From an uncultured bacterium (GTDB lineage Bacteria > Patescibacteriota > Minisyncoccia > Phycocordibacterales > CAIZLB01), in the NCBI GenBank assembly GCA_903952785.1, contig CAJBHC010000093.1, positions 1 through 8,506 on the forward strand: a DNA stretch of 8,506 bases, in the 5' to 3' direction. A program made the translations under genes and the position numbers. Below the pieces are notes generated by a model, which was not told the origin of the DNA, did no database searches, and was given only the letters and a program-made list of their open reading frames with translations. This document shows, piece by piece, positions 6,201 through 8,506 of this stretch (within the stretch, counting starts at the first letter, position 1; each line of letters opens with the position of its first letter).

Positions 6201-6760
6201 TAAAAATCTTCGCCAAAGTTTTTCTTATAAAAATCCGCAGTTTCTTTTGCGTGTTCACTGTTGTGTCCAACGAGTGCTTGGGGGAGTTCACCGCTGAACG
6301 ATGGCATGATGCAAAGTAGTCCTTCTTTATGTTTTTCAATAAGTTCGCGGTCTATGCGGGGCTTGTAATAGAAACCTTCAAAGTTAGCAGCGGTAACGAG
6401 TCTGATCAGGCTCTTATAACCCTCTTGGTCTTTAGCAAGAAGAATAAGACGACTCCTTCTGTTATCAATCCTTGGCTCCTTATCATGTCTTGTTCTTGCG
6501 GCAACAAAAAAATCTACTCCAATAATTGGTTTGATGTTGGCGTCTTTACTTTTTTTGAAAAACTCAATAACGCCGTACATGTTTCCAGCGTCAGTGAGTG
6601 CAACTGCGGGCATGTTATTTGCAACTGCTGCTTTAATTAGGTCTTTTATTTTAGGAACCGCCTGAAGAAGACTGTAGTGGGAGTGATTGTGAAGATGAAT
6701 GAATGGATGTTTTGGTGTTGTGTCTGTCTCCGTTGTTGTTTCGATTTTTATGTCGGCCAT
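3251..6760 (-). CDS. dnaE: DNA polymerase III subunit alpha
   Basis: This is the catalytic subunit of the replicative DNA polymerase, a C-family enzyme of 1169 residues from the proposed start. In order it has a PHP domain (about 20-290), the polymerase core with PDIDMDF giving Asp408 and Asp410, KFDFLG giving Asp568, the YQDDLL and GFNKAHAASYG stretches, a helix-hairpin-helix region (about 847-867), a beta-clamp motif QESLF (931-935), a Glu/Lys-rich linker (about 1010-1086), and a C-terminal OB fold (about 1087-1169). I chose the ATG at 6760-6758. The frame stays open for 42 more codons to a TTG at 6886, but that stretch is basic, unlike DnaE, and overlaps the divergent rnhB start. The PHP metal ligands are largely lost, so proofreading by this domain is unlikely. 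No tau-binding domain follows the OB fold. The family is certain. Confidence 0.97.
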   Translation of the reverse strand: MADIKIETTTETDTTPKHPFIHLHNHSHYSLLQAVPKIKDLIKAAVANNMPAVALTDAGNMYGVIEFFKKSKDANIKPIIGVDFFVAARTRHDKEPRIDNRRSRLILLAKDQEGYKSLIRLVTAANFEGFYYKPRIDRELIEKHKEGLLCIMPSFSGELPQALVGHNSEHAKETADFYKKNFGEDFYIEITHHEEIEGHEEKMRQLIEFARAENIPLVAAHDTYYIKKEDSKTRDVLMKIADQFGERNRDDDADFSFINQEEADELFKNEPDAIENCKVIMDKCNLEITLGKWLFPEYVVESGRTADDELSFLTYAGVERRKLPMTDEAKERIEFELSVIKTKGYSAYFLVVADLLRYAHNNGILTNIRGSVAGSITTYLTGITNVNPLEYKLPFERFLNPERPSAPDIDMDFADNRRDQMIGYTREKYGADKVAQIGTFGTMMARGAVKDVARALGYPYTLGDKISKLIPMGQQGFAMTIERAMLETPELAELYKNDSEVRTIIDMAQKIEGNARHISVHAAGVVVSPITLTDVVPLQLDPKGGDRIITQYDMRSVDENNAGLMKFDFLGIKNLSQLADAIILAEKIEGVKVDLDNIPLNDQKAFDMLARGETNGLFQLNGSGMTRFLKELKPTSIHDINAMVALYRPGPMETIPEYIRRKNDPRLTKYEDPRMEKYLKESFGLIVYQDDLLFSAIELAGYSWLEADKFRKAVGKKNREEMANQRIKLTEGIIKRGQTKAFADKLWKLFEPFQAYGFNKAHAASYGRLAYQTAYMKANFPAIYMAAILTGAHGDVDEIASFVAECKRMNIPTLPPDVNESFGNFTVIKGNGMDEKGEQIPDSIRFGLYSIKNFGEGIANVIIEERKKGGKFKTLEDFLNRIKDKNLNKKSLEALVKSGAMDAFGDRGVMIANTQDLLEYNKEQQARPENQESLFSMFEMEAKDTLEASGLANKIGGYGPHLKLQELGHATQTEKLAWEKELLGLYLSGHPLDKYKAILEKREMNIAKVLEIIAEEEEKERLKKEALSAQEQLDAMMSDAFKAEKAEKERLAEEKAKKSQSANKGNGWSGNKQPYDKSKKKFDDEGTPVIIAGIIEEAKEIATKKDPTIKMMFLRLADFSGTIEAVVFPKTYELLKNSLKQEKCVIVKGKTSNRNGTPSIIIDTVKELN

Positions 6761-6788
6761 GTTTTTGTTTTTTGTTGGCGTCGGTCGG

Positions 6789-6815
6789 GACGAAGGCTTG
6801 AACCTTCGTCTTTTT
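6789..6815 (+). terminator. perfect hairpin plus T-run in the dnaE-rnhB divergent gap; tRNA T-arm look-alike
   Basis: GACGAAGG (6789-6796) pairs perfectly with CCTTCGTC (6803-6810) around a 6-base loop, followed by five T (6811-6815). On the plus strand this is a textbook intrinsic terminator, yet no plus-strand gene ends here, so it may stop antisense transcription. On the minus strand it sits in the probable dnaE leader. There it reads GAAGG-TTCAAG-CCTTC followed by GTCCCGACC, close to the T-arm and 3' acceptor strand of a tRNA but one loop base short. No matching 5' acceptor strand is visible. Confidence 0.55.
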
Positions 6816-6871
6816 GGTAGGGCGCTTTTGTTTTTAAAGGGATAGCTGTAACATATGTAGTATAAGCCCTT
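6816..6871. promoter_or_regulatory. divergent promoter region of dnaE and rnhB
   Basis: Both genes must be transcribed from this gap. On the minus strand TATACT (6864-6859) is a good -10, but the matching -35 (TTGGTT, 6886-6881) is poor. On the plus strand TATAAG (6861-6866) would place the start of RNA at or next to the rnhB ATG, a leaderless mRNA, again without a clear -35. An 8-bp palindrome ACATATGT (6851-6858) lies between them. I am not confident of exact start sites. Confidence 0.3.
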
Positions 6872-7552
6872 ATGAGTAAAAACCAAAATCTTAAAAAACC
6901 CATAAAAAATGCTCCAAAAAAGAAGGATTTTTGGCTTGTTGGAATTGACGAGGTTGGACGGGGGCCGCTTGCCGGTCCTGTTACCGTTTGTGTGTTTGGT
7001 GTCAAGATGACCGATTCAGAATTTAGAAAATGTTTTTCTAAGAAATATCCAAATTTAAAATTGAATGATTCTAAACAATTAGTGGAAAAAAGGAGGGAAG
7101 AGACCGCTTCTGTTTTAAAGAAAGATAAATATAAGTTTTTTATAAAAAGCATGACTGCAAAACAGATTGACCAACTTGGCATTGCCGTTTGCATTCGTAA
7201 AATTATAGAAAATCTTTTAAAAAACTTTATAAAATCTTTAGACATTTCAGAGGGTCAATTATGTATACTGTTGGACGGAGGGCTCAAGGCTCCATCGGAA
7301 TTTAAAAATCAAGAGACTCACACCAAAGGTGATGCAAAGTTTGCTATTATTTCAGCCGCCTCAATTCTGGCAAAAGTTCATAGGGATGAATACATGCGAA
7401 ACCTTTCAAGGAAAGATGAAAATCTAGTAAAATATGGTTTTGAAATTCATAAGGGATATGGAACAAAAAAACACATAGAATCCATTAGAAAAAATGGTGT
7501 ATCTTCTGAGCACAGGAGGACATTTCTCAAAAATATTATAAGTAACATTTAA
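6872..7552 (+). CDS. rnhB: ribonuclease HII
   Basis: The enzyme cuts the RNA strand of RNA-DNA hybrids and incises at single ribonucleotides in DNA, removing misincorporated ribonucleotides and primer remnants. The 226-residue protein has all four catalytic acids: Asp26 and Glu27 in GIDEVGRGPLAGP, Asp135 in LLDGG, and Asp154 in KGDAK. The DSK motif (66-68), SAASILAKV (161-169) and HKGYGTKKH (193-201) are also typical. Compared with E. coli (198 residues) it has a basic N-terminal extension of about 20 residues and a short insertion near 46-62. The ATG at 6872 has no Shine-Dalgarno sequence and may be leaderless, but no other start is available before the catalytic DE pair. It is divergent from dnaE and followed 12 bases later by a DinD-like gene, so these two are probably co-transcribed. 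Confidence 0.97.
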   Translation: MSKNQNLKKPIKNAPKKKDFWLVGIDEVGRGPLAGPVTVCVFGVKMTDSEFRKCFSKKYPNLKLNDSKQLVEKRREETASVLKKDKYKFFIKSMTAKQIDQLGIAVCIRKIIENLLKNFIKSLDISEGQLCILLDGGLKAPSEFKNQETHTKGDAKFAIISAASILAKVHRDEYMRNLSRKDENLVKYGFEIHKGYGTKKHIESIRKNGVSSEHRRTFLKNIISNI

Positions 7553-7564
7553 CAAATATAAAAT

Positions 7565-8395
7565 ATGGAAACAACAAAAATCACATTATTCAAAGGAAAA
7601 AAGATAAGAAAAACACTATTTCAAAGTGAGTGGTGGTTCTCAGTAATTGATGTAATTGAAGCGTTGACAGACAGCAATCAACCAAGTAAATACTGGACAG
7701 CGATGAAAGCTCGAGTCAGTAGTGACGATGGGTTTCAACTATCTACAATTTGTAGACAGTTGAAATTGTCAGCAGAGGATGGAAAAATGCGCGAAACTGA
7801 TTGTGCAGATACTGAAGGCATCCTTCGTATTATTCAATCAATTCCATCACCAAAAGCTGAGCCGTTTAAACGATGGTTAGCAAAGGTGGGCTATGAACGG
7901 GTACAAGAGATAGAAAATCCTGAGTTGGCCACTAAGCGGACAAGAATGCTTTATAAGCTGAAGGGGTATTCTGAGGATTGGATAGAAAAAAGGATACGTG
8001 GGATTGCCATTAGAGAAGAACTAACGGATGAATGGCAAAAGCGTGGTGCAAATGAACAAAAAGATTATGAAATTTTAACTGCAGAAATATCCAAAGCAAC
8101 ATTTGGTATTACTCCAAATCAATACAAGAAAGTAAAAGGACTAAAGAGAGAAAACTTGCGTGATCACATGGACGATTTTGAACTTATTTTTACAATGCTT
8201 GGCGAACGTTCAACTACAGAGATTCATAAAATAGAAAATTCCACGGGAATTCCAAAACTAGCAAAGGACGCCAAGCGAGGTGGTGGAATTGCAGGTATTG
8301 CCAAGAAACAATTGGAAAAGGAAATTGGACGACCTGTGGTGTCAAAAGACAATTTTTTACCTAAGAGAAAAAGACTCCGAAAATTGAAAAAATAG
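7565..8395 (+). CDS. Bro-N domain, DinD-like DNA-damage-inducible-type protein
   Basis: The 276-residue protein begins with a Bro-N (phage antirepressor-like) domain at about 5-115, including the WWFSVIDVIEAL stretch and the conserved IPSPKAEPFKRWLA (93-106). The C-terminal half, with GLKRENLRDHM (192-202) and a TTEIHKIENS stretch (217-226), aligns by eye with E. coli DinD (274 residues). DinD is an SOS-induced inhibitor of RecA filaments; whether this protein does the same is not shown. It ends in a very basic tail (KRKRLRKLKK), consistent with nucleic-acid binding. There is no signal peptide or membrane segment. It lies 12 bases after rnhB, probably in the same mRNA, and has no Shine-Dalgarno sequence. 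I see no SOS box, and a striking inverted repeat lies inside the gene at 7733-7765. Related Bro-N proteins occur in phages and as chromosomal genes. Confidence 0.88.
   Translation: METTKITLFKGKKIRKTLFQSEWWFSVIDVIEALTDSNQPSKYWTAMKARVSSDDGFQLSTICRQLKLSAEDGKMRETDCADTEGILRIIQSIPSPKAEPFKRWLAKVGYERVQEIENPELATKRTRMLYKLKGYSEDWIEKRIRGIAIREELTDEWQKRGANEQKDYEILTAEISKATFGITPNQYKKVKGLKRENLRDHMDDFELIFTMLGERSTTEIHKIENSTGIPKLAKDAKRGGGIAGIAKKQLEKEIGRPVVSKDNFLPKRKRLRKLKK
7733..7765. repeat. near-perfect 33-base inverted repeat inside the DinD-like gene
   Basis: TTTCAACT (7733-7740) pairs with AGTTGAAA (7758-7765), and TCTACA (7742-7747) with TGTAGA (7751-7756), around an ATT loop. Fourteen of fifteen positions pair; only 7741/7757 mismatch. 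It encodes the FQLSTICRQLK stretch, so part of the symmetry may come from the repeated amino-acid pattern QLS/RQL. Confidence 0.7.
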
Positions 8396-8402
8396 GTAAT
8401 TC

Positions 8403-8411
8403 TTATCCACA
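8403..8411 (+). promoter_or_regulatory. perfect DnaA-box sequence
   Basis: TTATCCACA matches the E. coli DnaA-box consensus exactly. It begins 7 bases after the DinD-like stop and ends 8 bases before the -35 of the next promoter, so DnaA could influence that promoter. It is a single box with no cluster around it, so this is not evidence of an origin. Confidence 0.4.
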
Positions 8412-8419
8412 GCACAAAA

Positions 8420-8448
8420 TTGTACCCAACAAGTTAAAATGGTAGAAT
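8420..8448 (+). promoter_or_regulatory. probable promoter of the gene leaving the right edge
   Basis: TTGTAC (8420-8425) and TAGAAT (8443-8448) are 17 bases apart. The -10 matches five of six and is preceded by an extended TG at 8440-8441, which offsets the weak -35 (three of six). Transcription would start near 8455, about 35 bases before the downstream ATGs. Confidence 0.5.
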
Positions 8449-8490
8449 TACATAATATTTGATTATAAACAATTACTACAAATTAAATGA

Positions 8491-8506
8491 ATGAAAAAAC
8501 TTATAT
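8491..8506 (+). CDS. start of a gene truncated by the right edge
   Basis: ATG at 8491 opens MKKLI before the window ends; an overlapping ATG at 8487 in another frame opens MNEKTY. MKKLI is a common beginning for signal peptides, and the promoter just upstream supports a gene here, but five codons cannot identify it or decide the frame. Confidence 0.3.

Noticed and set aside
6761..6871. Complete tRNA gene in the dnaE-rnhB gap
   Set aside because: Only a T-arm-like and acceptor-like 3' portion is present; no D-arm, anticodon arm or matching 5' acceptor strand was found.
6761..6886. N-terminal extension of DnaE by 42 codons from a TTG at 6886
   Set aside because: It needs a TTG start, is basic and unlike any DnaE N terminus, and overlaps the divergent rnhB start; the ATG at 6760 fits the family.
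6748..7245. 165-codon minus-strand frame across the start of rnhB and the divergent gap
   Set aside because: It overlaps the certain rnhB coding region and its product shows no recognisable domain.
8403..8411. Replication origin at the DnaA box
   Set aside because: There is only one perfect box, with no cluster of further boxes and no dnaA or dnaN gene in the window.
1..8506. CRISPR array, insertion sequence or transposase
   Set aside because: No regularly spaced repeats and no transposase-like frame were seen; the Bro-N gene alone does not indicate a prophage.

Overview
The window looks like a piece of a bacterial chromosome from a Patescibacteria / Candidate Phyla Radiation (Parcubacteria-like) lineage. 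The grounds are indirect: the NYN protein and the two-site ABC-F protein resemble what I know from that group, genes are AT-rich, and none of the starts I can examine has a convincing Shine-Dalgarno sequence. The standard code fits, since full-length reading frames have no internal TGA. This lineage call is inference, not a database result.

Layout. At 2-484 (+) is a NYN-domain protein that is probably cut at its 5' side by the window edge. Between it and the next gene (485-708) lies a dense non-coding stretch. It holds a long hairpin directly after the NYN stop, a near-ideal minus-strand promoter firing into that hairpin, and, further right, a structured leader with a possible 7-codon uORF in front of an ABC-F ATPase gene (709-2166, +). 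At 2251-3242 is a self-contained monocistronic unit: a strong consensus promoter, a 5' UTR with a hairpin, an unrecognised secreted protein (2386-3159, +) that is clearly more GC-rich than its neighbours, and a strong intrinsic terminator. The replicative polymerase gene dnaE runs convergently on the minus strand (6760-3251).

Divergent from dnaE, across about 110 bases with a perfect hairpin that resembles a tRNA T-arm, come rnhB (RNase HII, 6872-7552, +) and, 12 bases later, a Bro-N / DinD-like DNA-damage-type protein (7565-8395, +). The right end carries a perfect DnaA box, a promoter, and the first codons of a gene that runs out of the window.

How the genes fit together. dnaE, rnhB and the DinD-like gene form a replication and genome-maintenance neighbourhood: DNA synthesis, removal of ribonucleotides and RNA primers, and a damage-associated protein. 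The ABC-F ATPase is a translation-factor-type protein, and its leader has mutually exclusive hairpins that could allow translational control. The most unusual elements are the short minus-strand transcription unit at 573-481, the two-state leader at 653-698, and the compositionally distinct secreted orphan.
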